A program made the translations under genes and the position numbers. The notes under the pieces are model-generated. The model saw only the letters and a list, made by a program, of their open reading frames with translations. It was not told the DNA's origin and did no database searches. Shown one piece after another: positions 1-7,502 of a DNA stretch of 11,384 nucleotides (position 1 is its first letter; every line of letters starts with the position of its first letter). The DNA is from Muribaculaceae bacterium (GTDB lineage Bacteria; Pseudomonadota; Alphaproteobacteria; Rs-D84): contig JAMPEH010000058.1 of NCBI GenBank assembly GCA_023665245.1, positions 1 to 11,384 on the forward strand. Direction: 5' to 3'.

Positions 1-220
1 GCTTATATCCGAGCTCCTTTTCAAACAACGAAACATCAGTCTTATCTTTCTTTTCGATAAAATATTTTCCAGACAGAAACGTCTGCTTCAAATCTGAGTG
101 AATCTTCGAAAAATCGAAACTATCGTCATAACGTATTTTCTTCAATGTGATTTTTTCTGCATAGGCTGTGATTGTATCCTTGAGTGTGCTGTTTTGTGGG
201 TGGAAAATGGTTTCCTGCAT
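1..220 (-). CDS. Unrecognised ORF, 5' part only, runs off the left edge
   Basis: An open frame of 73 codons starts at an ATG (218-220) and is still open at base 1, so only the N-terminus is visible. A GGAG lies 9 bases upstream (230-233), which favours this start over in-frame ATGs at 239-241 and 251-253. The protein begins MQETIFHPQNS and is hydrophilic and rich in Lys, Asp and Phe, with no signal peptide or membrane segment and no motif I can name. It follows the RhuM remnant on the same strand, so it may be another gene of the same accessory island or part of a decayed one. I do not recognise the family and assign no function. An overlapping frame at 126-386 is also open, which lowers certainty. 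Confidence 0.4.
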   Translation of the reverse strand, partial: MQETIFHPQNSTLKDTITAYAEKITLKKIRYDDSFDFSKIHSDLKQTFLSGKYFIEKKDKTDVSLFEKELGYK

Positions 221-283
221 CTTGGTTTTCTCCAATCTCATCGTAAAAATCATTACTTATTGTAACATTAATCAACATATCTG

Positions 284-698
284 TCATTCGGGGTTTTTCT
301 GATTGTGACGGGGAAATTTCTTTATCCAACGAGTGCTTGTAAAACCTTTTATTATAGATCCTTTCAAACGTTCTGTTGCCAAACATCGGGAATTAGTAGC
401 AATTCTGGATTTCACCCTATAACAAAGAGAAATTATCATATCAAGATTATAATATGACATCTTGTGATACTTCGCGATTTCCTTTTTTTCGAACCTGTCA
501 GAATTTCCGACAAGTTGAATTTTCATCTAATTCTTCATATATATGCGAGATATGTTCTACAACATTTGTTCGCGACGTTTGAAATAAATCAGCCATCTGC
601 TGTTGCGTAAGCCATGTTGTTTCATCTTGTACTTTAACTTCAATATTTGTCAAACCGTCTTCGGATTGATATATAAAAAATTCACGATGACTATCCAT
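284..698 (-). pseudogene. Decayed RhuM-family gene, N-terminal fragment
   Basis: RhuM proteins are found in bacterial accessory islands, often beside restriction or defence genes; their molecular role is not well established. The first 66 codons from the ATG at 698 carry the typical RhuM start: FFIYQSEDG, then TTWLTQQQMADLFQTSRTNV and ELDENSTCRKF. A TGA at 498-500 interrupts the frame where the family usually continues RKFRQVR, and reading past it gives QVRKKGNREVSQDV, so a CGA-to-TGA change is likely. Between about 450 and 463 the frame shifts, and the family sequence resumes in another frame as YYNLDMIISLCYRVKS and ATERLKGSIIKGF, ending at TGA 284-286. The C-terminal half or more of a normal RhuM is absent. 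Upstream of the ATG I see only a weak purine-rich stretch. Family assignment rests on remembered RhuM sequences but is quite specific. I infer a dead gene. Confidence 0.8.
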
Positions 699-755
699 TT
701 TTAATCACTTTTTCTTATCTTTTAATTCCTGTTTTATAAAATCTAATATTCTAAA

Positions 756-2663
756 TTATATTTTTTCACAATTATTTTTACCAAACCACTTTTCAGCAGT
801 CTCTATCATAGCATCCGTTGGATCTTCACAATATACCACTAAATTCTCCATTGCACGCGTACAGCATACATAAAATAATTTTTGTGTTCGTATTAGTACG
901 GATCTATTACATTTTGGATGTGAGGGATTAAATAGATACTCAAAGTTATAATCATTCCATTTTCCATTATTCAGAATTACTAATACATTTTTAAATTCTT
1001 CTCCTTTGATTTTATGCTGTGTTGAAAAAGGTGAATATCCCTCCAAATACATATACAAATTTACAAATTCTTCATAATTAACATTAGAAACTCTAGCATA
1101 TAAATACTCATTTTCTTTAATAAAATTTTTAATATTATCATCCATTAAACACAAACCGCTCTCATGTGCATATAATATAACCTCATTTATTGTGTTTTTT
1201 TTCATTCCAACGATTGTATCAATTTTTTCCTTAATTACTTTTTTATCCGATAAATTTCTAATTCTAAAGGATGTTTTTCGAATAAATTCATTGTAATTTT
1301 TCATTTCATAAAGATCTATAATTGTCTGAATTTTAATTAAATGCCGAATAAGTTTATCACGCTTTGATTGAGATGACCTTTGCTCATCTATCTCTTTTTT
1401 ATCCGAAATAAGATTATCTTTATCAAAATATATTCGTTTCACCCAACCAAAAGGCTTGTCCTTTACTAAATTAAAAAATTTTGCATTTTCAGCATCTTCT
1501 AAAAAAACTTCAATCTTCTTTCTTCCTCTATTGTTAACGTCTCTTACTTGATTTGAAAATCTCCAATCTACAGAATTTATCACATCACCAAAAGTTGTTG
1601 TTTCATCTATATCTATCATATTCTCCTTAATATATGTTATAAATTCATTTTTGAATTTCAACAAAGGATCTTTATCATATATTTTCATAAGCGTTGGAAA
1701 TCCAGCATTGGATGCTATTAAATTATTCGTCAAATGAAGTTCTTTTGTTTCTTTGGGATTACTGAAATTCCATCCATTAAAATATCTTTTATCTTTTTTT
1801 AAATCTTCAGATAGGACGCCTCCATAAATAAATTTAATTGTACCTTGCTTAACTTTGCCTTCTCCCATATTCGGAGCATTTTTATCTTCAGATGGAACCT
1901 GTTTTAATTCATCTATACGCAATTTATTACTCAAATTCATAACTGATTGAGGATTCCTACGATTTTGCTTTTTCTGTACCTCAATCACTATTCCTTTTTC
2001 AATATGAGCATTTAAATCCCCAATACCATCGTCATAGATTGACTGCATGGAGTCCCCAAAAAATCCAATTAAATTTCGTTTTTTATCCCCTTGCAAATAC
2101 TCTAGTAAAATCTCTATCACTTCTGGAAAAGCATCCTGATATTCATCCACTAAGATATAGTCATATTTACTGTTTAATATATCACATAACTTTGAATATT
2201 TCTTAAACATTTGATTTGCCAAAACAATTATCTCATCATGTGAAATACATCCATCTGCCAAATGCAAATATTCTGTATATTTCACCCCTTCTTTAAATTC
2301 ATTGCTATATGGAATTTGCACTTTAATATTTTTATATCTTACTTTAGGATCATTGATACCTTCAATAAGAGTTTCCTTCAATTCATTTTGGAAAGATGAT
2401 ATATTATCCCATAAAAAATCATGTATTGTTGAAATTCTGATTTTTTTATTCAAAACACGATTTTCAATTTCATGGACTGCTGCATTCGTATAAGTTATAC
2501 AGGCAATTTTTGCTATTGGATTTCTATTATAAATCTCATTAATAACAGAAACTAATGAATACGTTTTTCCACTGCCAGCCCCTCCACTTAAAAGAAAATT
2601 TTTGTTATCATCAATAAGTGCAAATATTTGCTTCACTTCTTTTTCTAATCCTTCTGCAGCCAT
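756..2663 (-). CDS. UvrD/Rep-like superfamily 1 helicase, GajB-like partner of the OLD nuclease
   Basis: A cytoplasmic 635-residue protein with the SF1A helicase motifs in order: Walker A GGAGSGKT (27-34), motif Ia ITYTNAAVHEI (56-66), STIHDFLW (78-85), Walker B LVDEYQD (171-177), motif III FFGDSMQSIYD (201-211), QNRRNPQSV with the arginine of motif IV (233-241), motif V-like STQHKIKGEEF (547-557) and motif VI FYVCCTRAME (597-606). These predict an ATP-driven enzyme acting on DNA ends or single strands. The start at 2663 has AGGAGG 7 bases upstream and lies inside the end of the nuclease gene (19-base overlap), implying translational coupling. In Gabija, GajB helps GajA in anti-phage defence. 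As I recall, the Bacillus cereus GajB has about 494 residues, so this one is roughly 140 longer, mostly between motifs IV and V (about 240-546). It could instead be the helicase of another OLD-helicase defence pair. Confidence 0.85.
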   Translation of the reverse strand: MAAEGLEKEVKQIFALIDDNKNFLLSGGAGSGKTYSLVSVINEIYNRNPIAKIACITYTNAAVHEIENRVLNKKIRISTIHDFLWDNISSFQNELKETLIEGINDPKVRYKNIKVQIPYSNEFKEGVKYTEYLHLADGCISHDEIIVLANQMFKKYSKLCDILNSKYDYILVDEYQDAFPEVIEILLEYLQGDKKRNLIGFFGDSMQSIYDDGIGDLNAHIEKGIVIEVQKKQNRRNPQSVMNLSNKLRIDELKQVPSEDKNAPNMGEGKVKQGTIKFIYGGVLSEDLKKDKRYFNGWNFSNPKETKELHLTNNLIASNAGFPTLMKIYDKDPLLKFKNEFITYIKENMIDIDETTTFGDVINSVDWRFSNQVRDVNNRGRKKIEVFLEDAENAKFFNLVKDKPFGWVKRIYFDKDNLISDKKEIDEQRSSQSKRDKLIRHLIKIQTIIDLYEMKNYNEFIRKTSFRIRNLSDKKVIKEKIDTIVGMKKNTINEVILYAHESGLCLMDDNIKNFIKENEYLYARVSNVNYEEFVNLYMYLEGYSPFSTQHKIKGEEFKNVLVILNNGKWNDYNFEYLFNPSHPKCNRSVLIRTQKLFYVCCTRAMENLVVYCEDPTDAMIETAEKWFGKNNCEKI

Positions 2664-4882
2664 TCCAATCCCTCCTTTATATACTCAGGCACTTTCCAAT
2701 TTATAAAATCTTTTTTATCATCACTTTTACTGTTTAACAAAATATCCATTGCCAAAGACGGCTTCTTATTAACACAATCTTTCGCCAACTGAAAACTATC
2801 TTTTGTTTTATCAAAAAACAATTTTACGTTTTTTAATCCTTGAAACGTATTTGCACATTTCTTGATTTTTTCTTCATCATCTACTCCATCTAATTCTGTA
2901 AAAAACTTTCTATTGATATGGAAGAATGCATCTTCAAAACTTCTTGCATTATATGCTACCCCCTCATAATTCACTTCATTCGTTTGATAAACAATCAAAA
3001 CCTTTCCATTTTTATCAGCTTTCCAGACAATTTCTTTTTTATCAGTTTCTTTATTGTCAACTTCATAAGCAGAAACTATTTTTTCTTCCATCTCTAAATT
3101 AGCCAATATGTCTTTTTCTGTTCCTCCATGAACTTCAAACTGTTCCTTTAAATAAAATTTCAAAGAACTATTACTGGTATATTCACCCTCAGACACTTTA
3201 CACAATTTCGGCTTCTGTTTTACGCTTCCATTCTGATGTTTTCTGATATTACCTTTTTCGTCTTTATCATCCACTAGAGAATAAGTATCTATATCTGTAA
3301 TAATTAATGCCTTAGTTCCTATAAATTTTATAAACGCAGAATATATTTCTGAATAATTTCCTACTTCAATAACGGAAATATTTTGAGACATTAAGGGTAT
3401 CTCATAATCGTTATCTTGGTCAACCTTTTTCATCATTGCTGGAAGCAAAATACGCTCCGTATCTCCTTCTATTAAAATAATTTTATCAGCAAAAAATACC
3501 TCTGACCGATTTAACGTAAGATATTGTTTTAAAAATTTAAAATGATTATTTCCCTCTCCTTTTTCTTTTTGGTATAATGTTTTTAAATCTTTAAGATTTT
3601 TTGAAATAACATTATATCCATTATCACATTTTTCCTTTACAAAATATTTAATATCATCAAACTCACTTTCAGCCACAATATGAGATGAATGTGTTGTCAT
3701 AAATGTCTGCAAGTTTATAGTTTCTTTTGTATTGCTAATCTTTTTACCTTCCCTCAACAAATTCTTTATATTTTTTACAAACACATACTGCATTTGTGGA
3801 TGAGTATGTGCTTCTGGTTCTTCAATAAATAATAAATTTATATCTGCTGGTTTTTCATCCTTTTTATTGTCTTTTCTAAAATCACTCATTATCGTCTCTA
3901 TTTTCATAATAATACTAAATAGATTTAAATATCCTAAACCATTATAATTCTCTGGCAAAAAATTTGATTGTTCATCATATACGACCGTTGTATTATCTTT
4001 TAAAAGTTTTGATACTTGAATTTGCGAAATAACCTTTACTATATTTTCATTCTTTTTAATTCCTCCAAACTTAGATAATTTACCCATTAAATTTCTAAAA
4101 GTCTCTGTATATATGCCATCAAATGCACTGTCCGTTTCGTCTACTTTTTTTTCAAAATTTAATGTTGTAGCATTGTTTTTGTCCTGATTCTTAGTTTTCT
4201 CATAATAAGCACTTGCTAATGCAGAAAGTTCTAAATCCGTTGCATTAGAAACATTTCTTCTCGCACTCACATAATTAAACGCAATTATTTTAGATACATC
4301 TATATCCTTATTGTCTAGAAATTTAAATGTCGTATTGTCTATGCTCTTGGTTTTATAATCATATAACACACAGTATCTCATAAACTCAAAATACTTTTTA
4401 TGATTCTTTTTAAGAAATTTATCAAATGCCATTTCGGAACTAAGAGTTGTCCTATCTGCTTCGTATTTGGAAAACTCTTCCATTAGTTTTAGGAGATTAT
4501 TTTTTAATACATACTCAAACCTTAGAATAACAGTTGTATTTTGTGGTTCCAAATCCAACATCAACTTGCTAATATTTGCCAGGTCATCTTTTTCATTATA
4601 TTCTATATAAAAATCAACCCTAATTCCTGCCAATTCTTCTTCCTTAAAAGATGATTCTCCCTTTACAACTTTATATAATTTCCTCTGAAATAACGTGCTA
4701 AAATCATTAAAATCAAAATTTCCCACTTCACTTTTATTGCCCACACATTTACTTAAAATTGATAAAAAAGATGTTTTTCCACAATTATTTTTACCAATGA
4801 TTAAAGACAAATCTTCTTCACAATTAATACTTGTCTGTTTTAGTAATCTATAGTTAAATATATCTACCTTTGAAATATGCAT
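2645..4882 (-). CDS. OLD-family ATPase-TOPRIM endonuclease, GajA-like
   Basis: A cytoplasmic 745-residue OLD-family protein: an SMC/ABC-like ATPase followed by a TOPRIM nuclease. Visible are the N-terminal strand HISKVDIFNYR, Walker A GKNNCGKTS (30-38), a signature-like NYNGLGYLN (312-320), Walker B LLFIEEPEAHTHPQMQ (350-365) and an H-loop TTHSSH (396-401). The TOPRIM part has LIEGDTE (470-476, catalytic E472), DID (530-532), and the later TSNSSLKFYL and ARSFEDAF blocks often seen in OLD nucleases. All key acidic residues are present, so activity is plausible. In Gabija, GajA nicks or cuts DNA when nucleotide levels fall. The helicase gene follows with a 19-base overlap, in the gajA-gajB order. 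The start at 4882 is chosen because GGAGGGG lies 6 bases upstream; an ATG at 4897 precedes that site and would lie within about 20 bases of the transcription start. Bacillus GajA has about 578 residues as I recall, so this one is much longer. Codons are AT-rich compared with rlmD to its right. Confidence 0.87.
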   Translation of the reverse strand: MHISKVDIFNYRLLKQTSINCEEDLSLIIGKNNCGKTSFLSILSKCVGNKSEVGNFDFNDFSTLFQRKLYKVVKGESSFKEEELAGIRVDFYIEYNEKDDLANISKLMLDLEPQNTTVILRFEYVLKNNLLKLMEEFSKYEADRTTLSSEMAFDKFLKKNHKKYFEFMRYCVLYDYKTKSIDNTTFKFLDNKDIDVSKIIAFNYVSARRNVSNATDLELSALASAYYEKTKNQDKNNATTLNFEKKVDETDSAFDGIYTETFRNLMGKLSKFGGIKKNENIVKVISQIQVSKLLKDNTTVVYDEQSNFLPENYNGLGYLNLFSIIMKIETIMSDFRKDNKKDEKPADINLLFIEEPEAHTHPQMQYVFVKNIKNLLREGKKISNTKETINLQTFMTTHSSHIVAESEFDDIKYFVKEKCDNGYNVISKNLKDLKTLYQKEKGEGNNHFKFLKQYLTLNRSEVFFADKIILIEGDTERILLPAMMKKVDQDNDYEIPLMSQNISVIEVGNYSEIYSAFIKFIGTKALIITDIDTYSLVDDKDEKGNIRKHQNGSVKQKPKLCKVSEGEYTSNSSLKFYLKEQFEVHGGTEKDILANLEMEEKIVSAYEVDNKETDKKEIVWKADKNGKVLIVYQTNEVNYEGVAYNARSFEDAFFHINRKFFTELDGVDDEEKIKKCANTFQGLKNVKLFFDKTKDSFQLAKDCVNKKPSLAMDILLNSKSDDKKDFINWKVPEYIKEGLEWLQKD

Positions 4883-4888
4883 AACAAT

Positions 4889-4895
4889 CCCCTCC
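4889..4895 (-). promoter_or_regulatory. Ribosome binding site that sets the nuclease start
   Basis: GGAGGGG on the minus strand, 6 bases before the ATG at 4882. It lies directly after, and partly inside, the codons of an upstream ATG at 4897, so that ATG cannot be served by it. This places the true start five codons later than the longest open frame. Confidence 0.75.
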
Positions 4896-4919
4896 ATGAT
4901 TTCATAAAATATGTGTAGA

Positions 4920-4948
4920 ATTATAGCATTTTGTACAGAACATTACAA
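4920..4948 (-). promoter_or_regulatory. Sigma-A-type promoter of the nuclease-helicase operon
   Basis: On the minus strand, TTGTAA (4943-4948) is followed after exactly 17 bases by a perfect TATAAT (4920-4925). Transcription should begin near 4912-4914, giving a leader of about 30 bases before the start at 4882. No operator-like palindrome is evident around it, so the module may be expressed constitutively. The position right upstream of the nuclease gene shows that the module does not depend on readthrough from the rRNA methyltransferase gene. Confidence 0.7.
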
Positions 4949-5103
4949 TTCAAATTGCTTTTTCTTGAAATTATAAATCTTATTCCCTCAGCCTCTCCTT
5001 AACCGTCCTATCTCCACAACCTACCCTATATCTATCCTGTCAACTCAACTATCCCGCCCCAAAAGCAGTGGATATGTTTCCGCATGGTACAACAAACACA
5101 AAA

Positions 5104-5147
5104 TCCGGGAGCAGGAACAATTTTTCCAAACTGTTCAGGCTCCCGGA
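5104..5147 (-). terminator. Hairpin terminator downstream of the rRNA methyltransferase gene
   Basis: Perfect 9-bp arms TCCGGGAGC (5104-5112) and GCTCCCGGA (5139-5147) enclose two opposed A/G mismatches and a further 5-bp stem (5115-5119 with 5132-5136), with a 12-base loop. On the minus strand the hairpin is followed by TTTTGTGTTTGTT (5091-5103), a T-rich but interrupted tail. It lies 31 bases after the rlmD stop, as expected for a rho-independent terminator, and it separates the housekeeping genes from the AT-rich island. Confidence 0.8.
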
Positions 5148-5178
5148 GCCCCCTTGTTTTCTGCACTTTTCCGCTACT

Positions 5179-6777
5179 TTACCTCCCTGCCCGCGACATC
5201 AACACGACACACTCCACATGCCCCGTCCCCGGAAACTCATCCACGGCACATGCCCTTTTCACCTCGTACCCCCTGTTTGTTATTATCTCCAAGTCCCTTG
5301 CCAGCGAGGTTGGCTTACAACTGATATACACCATTTCCTTCACATTAAATGCCAGAATTTTCTCCAAAGCCTTAGGGTTTATGCCATCTCTTGGTGGGTC
5401 GAGTATGATAACGTCAGGCTTGTCCTCCACCAAATCAATTGCTTTCAACACGTCTCCTGCAATAAATTCACAGTTGTTAAGGTTATTGAGCTTCGCATTT
5501 TCCTTTGCCGCCTCAACTGCCTCCTCCACAAGCTCAATTCCGATAACCTTTTTTGCAACAGGTGCCAGCATCTGTGCAATTGTTCCCGTACCACTGTATA
5601 AGTCAAAAATGACCTTATCCTTCGCACTACTGATAATAGCATTCTCATTTAACCCGTTACCCATAACCGTTCCCGACATGATGTACTCTCTTGCCTTTGC
5701 GTAAAGCACCTCGCAGCCCTTTGTATTTGTCTGAAAAAATGAAAAGGGTGAAATCTTAAATTTCAGTCCTAAAATTTCCTCGGTAATGTAGTCCTTTCCG
5801 AAAAGCACCTGCATACTGTCACAGGCAACCACATCTCCCAACGAGTCATTTTCAGTATATAAAACACCTGCCATGCTGCCATTAAAGCCTGCACTGTCTG
5901 CCAATAAAACAAGTCCGTCCGCAAACTCACACAAAACGCTCTCCTTATCAAATCCATACTTATCCCATTGTGTTGAGGTAACAAGATTTACAAGAAATTC
6001 CTTTGTTGCGAAAGACTGTCTCACAACAAGGTTACGCAATATTCCCTCATGCTTCATTTTGTGATAAAACAAAATGCCTTTATCCTTAAAAAAATTTAGT
6101 GCGTAATCAAGTATGGCACTCCATTCCTTACTGACAATGCGACAGCCGCTTACATTTAATATATCATAAAATCCACCTTTTTTATGAAGTCCCAAAGCAA
6201 GCGGTCCATCTTTATATTCATCGCCAAATGTAAATTCCATTTTATTTCTATATTCATATCTCATGGGCGATGCAACGATTCCTTCCCAAGTACGCATTGT
6301 ACGTTCATTATCATTTAGTTTTTTCCCTTCGCCAGAACAAATTTGCTCCAAACCTACAGTCCCACTGTCAGCAGGTTCTACAAAAACGCAGTTTTCTATT
6401 AAAGAACTAAACGTATTTGAAGCTTTCGTTTGTCCATTAGCAACATCACCCTTACCGATATATTTTCCGATAAGCTTTTTTACCATCTTTTCCTTTAATA
6501 AAAGCTGATTTTCATACGACATTGTCTGATAAGAACAGCCACCGCACATCCCAAAATATGGACATTCCGGCGACTCATTTTCCATCGGAGATTGTTCAAG
6601 AACCTCAAGAAGCCTTCCTTCCGCCATTCCACTTTTTCTTTTCGTAACCATAAAACGCACTCTTTGTCCCTCAAGTGCCCCCTTTATGATTACCTTTCTA
6701 TCCTCATAAATAAGACTTCCCTTGTTGGGAAAGTCGTAATTTGTGATTATCCCCTCGTATATTTCTCCCTTTTTCAA
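5179..6777 (-). CDS. rlmD: 23S rRNA m5U methyltransferase, TrmA/RumA family (RlmD/RlmCD)
   Basis: A SAM-dependent enzyme that methylates C5 of uridine in 23S rRNA (U1939 for RlmD; in Firmicutes one enzyme, RlmCD, can also serve U747). It has an N-terminal TRAM-like segment (about 1-60), Fe-S cluster cysteines in CPYFGMCGGC (C72, C78, C81) plus C212, FFQTN (347-351), SAM motif I FDLYSGTGTI (391-400), LDPPRDG (459-465), the nucleophile C487 in YISCKPTSLARDL, and base E522 in HVEC. At 532 residues it exceeds the usual 450-460; the excess is mainly an insertion at about 105-168 before SPMRYEYRNKMEF. The start is TTG at 6777: GGAGG lies 10 bases upstream, an in-frame TAA immediately precedes the TTG, and the next Met is residue 43. 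The gene follows the phosphoesterase gene by 197 bases and ends before a strong hairpin. Whether it modifies one or two sites cannot be told from sequence. Confidence 0.92.
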   Translation of the reverse strand: MKKGEIYEGIITNYDFPNKGSLIYEDRKVIIKGALEGQRVRFMVTKRKSGMAEGRLLEVLEQSPMENESPECPYFGMCGGCSYQTMSYENQLLLKEKMVKKLIGKYIGKGDVANGQTKASNTFSSLIENCVFVEPADSGTVGLEQICSGEGKKLNDNERTMRTWEGIVASPMRYEYRNKMEFTFGDEYKDGPLALGLHKKGGFYDILNVSGCRIVSKEWSAILDYALNFFKDKGILFYHKMKHEGILRNLVVRQSFATKEFLVNLVTSTQWDKYGFDKESVLCEFADGLVLLADSAGFNGSMAGVLYTENDSLGDVVACDSMQVLFGKDYITEEILGLKFKISPFSFFQTNTKGCEVLYAKAREYIMSGTVMGNGLNENAIISSAKDKVIFDLYSGTGTIAQMLAPVAKKVIGIELVEEAVEAAKENAKLNNLNNCEFIAGDVLKAIDLVEDKPDVIILDPPRDGINPKALEKILAFNVKEMVYISCKPTSLARDLEIITNRGYEVKRACAVDEFPGTGHVECVVLMSRAGR

Positions 6778-6787
6778 TTAGGCAGTT

Positions 6788-6792
6788 CCTCC
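6788..6792 (-). promoter_or_regulatory. Ribosome binding site supporting the TTG start of rlmD
   Basis: GGAGG on the minus strand, 10 bases before TTG at 6777. An in-frame TAA directly before the TTG excludes any earlier start, so this site fixes the N-terminus. The spacing is a little long, and with a TTG start it suggests modest translation. Confidence 0.65.
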
Positions 6793-6998
6793 ATCTTCTA
6801 CATATATATTAACAATAAGCAAAACTCTGCTTTTTCAAACAGGCGTTGCACAATATAATGCCTACCTATAAGTCATGCATTTTGCTCATGACCGTATATA
6901 TTGTATAATTAATACACCTTATCGTTTTTCATATTTCCTTTTGATTTCCTGCATATACTGCTAAGAAATAATAAAGCCTTGTCACAGCTATATTCTGC

Positions 6999-7481
6999 CT
7001 ATATATGGTCAAACGTATATGTCACCTCATCATAATCATCTATTTCCATAATAACAAATGTTTTCTCATGCCCTTCCTGTCTCGGATATGTAAGACTTCC
7101 CGGATTCAGTATCGTCACGTCGCCCTCGTCGTCAAGAAACGGCACATGCGTATGCCCGTACATTGCGATATCACATTCATTTTCAAGGGCAAGGTATCTT
7201 ATGGTATCAGGACCAAAATGAACCGCCTGCCGATGTCCATGAACAGCATAAATCCTATGCCCACCAATCTGAATAATAATTCTGTCCTTAAGTGGCAACC
7301 CATAATCATTATTTCCAGCAACCATGTATGTAGGCACACCTGACATATGCTCCACCTCAAGATAATCCCAGCCGATGTCGCCAAGATGTATCATCATGTC
7401 TATGTTCCCTGCCTTCTTTATCGCCTTTTGCACATTTTCATTCCGCCCATGTGAATCGCTGACAATCAGAATTCTTCTCAT
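6999..7481 (-). CDS. YfcE/MJ0936-type metallophosphoesterase
   Basis: A 160-residue cytoplasmic phosphodiesterase of the calcineurin-like superfamily, YfcE subgroup, with two metal ions in the active site. All family motifs are present: DSH (D9, H11), LGD (D35), GNND (56-59), HGH (H81, H83), GHTH (109-112), and the NPGS loop (126-129) typical of the YfcE branch. Length is normal for this short, single-domain family. GGAGGA sits just before the ATG at 7481. It begins 21 bases after the rdgB stop, an arrangement often seen in clostridia and indicating cotranscription. The natural substrate of these proteins is not settled; YfcE is active on artificial phosphodiesters. No strong terminator follows it. 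Confidence 0.9.
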   Translation of the reverse strand: MRRILIVSDSHGRNENVQKAIKKAGNIDMMIHLGDIGWDYLEVEHMSGVPTYMVAGNNDYGLPLKDRIIIQIGGHRIYAVHGHRQAVHFGPDTIRYLALENECDIAMYGHTHVPFLDDEGDVTILNPGSLTYPRQEGHEKTFVIMEIDDYDEVTYTFDHI

Positions 7482-7502
7482 AATTCCTCCAAAAAATTAA
7501 CG

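Noticed and set aside
126..386. Minus-strand open frame of 86 codons overlapping the RhuM remnant and the left-edge ORF
   Set aside because: No ribosome site at its start, it covers the tail of the RhuM remnant in another frame, and no family motif is visible. The frame starting at 220 has the better start signal.
4883..4897. ATG at 4897 as start of the OLD nuclease
   Set aside because: The GGAGGGG that would serve translation lies downstream of it and inside its first codons. The ATG at 4882 has ideal spacing and gives the usual N-terminus.
5068..5704. Long plus-strand open frames opposite rlmD, and similar ones opposite the phosphoesterase, rdgB, protease and rlmL-type genes
   Set aside because: They are antisense shadows of well-supported genes; their translations show no family motifs.
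6970..6994. Weak hairpin AATAAAGC / GCTATATT just after the phosphoesterase stop
   Set aside because: One mismatch, AT-rich arms and no proper T-run on the minus strand. It is too weak to call a terminator.
6801..6998. Very short minus-strand frames (7 codons each) and a TATAAT on the plus strand in the gap before rlmD
   Set aside because: They are too short to be distinguished from chance, with no attenuator-like structure, and no plus-strand gene follows the TATAAT. I could not identify a convincing rlmD promoter here.
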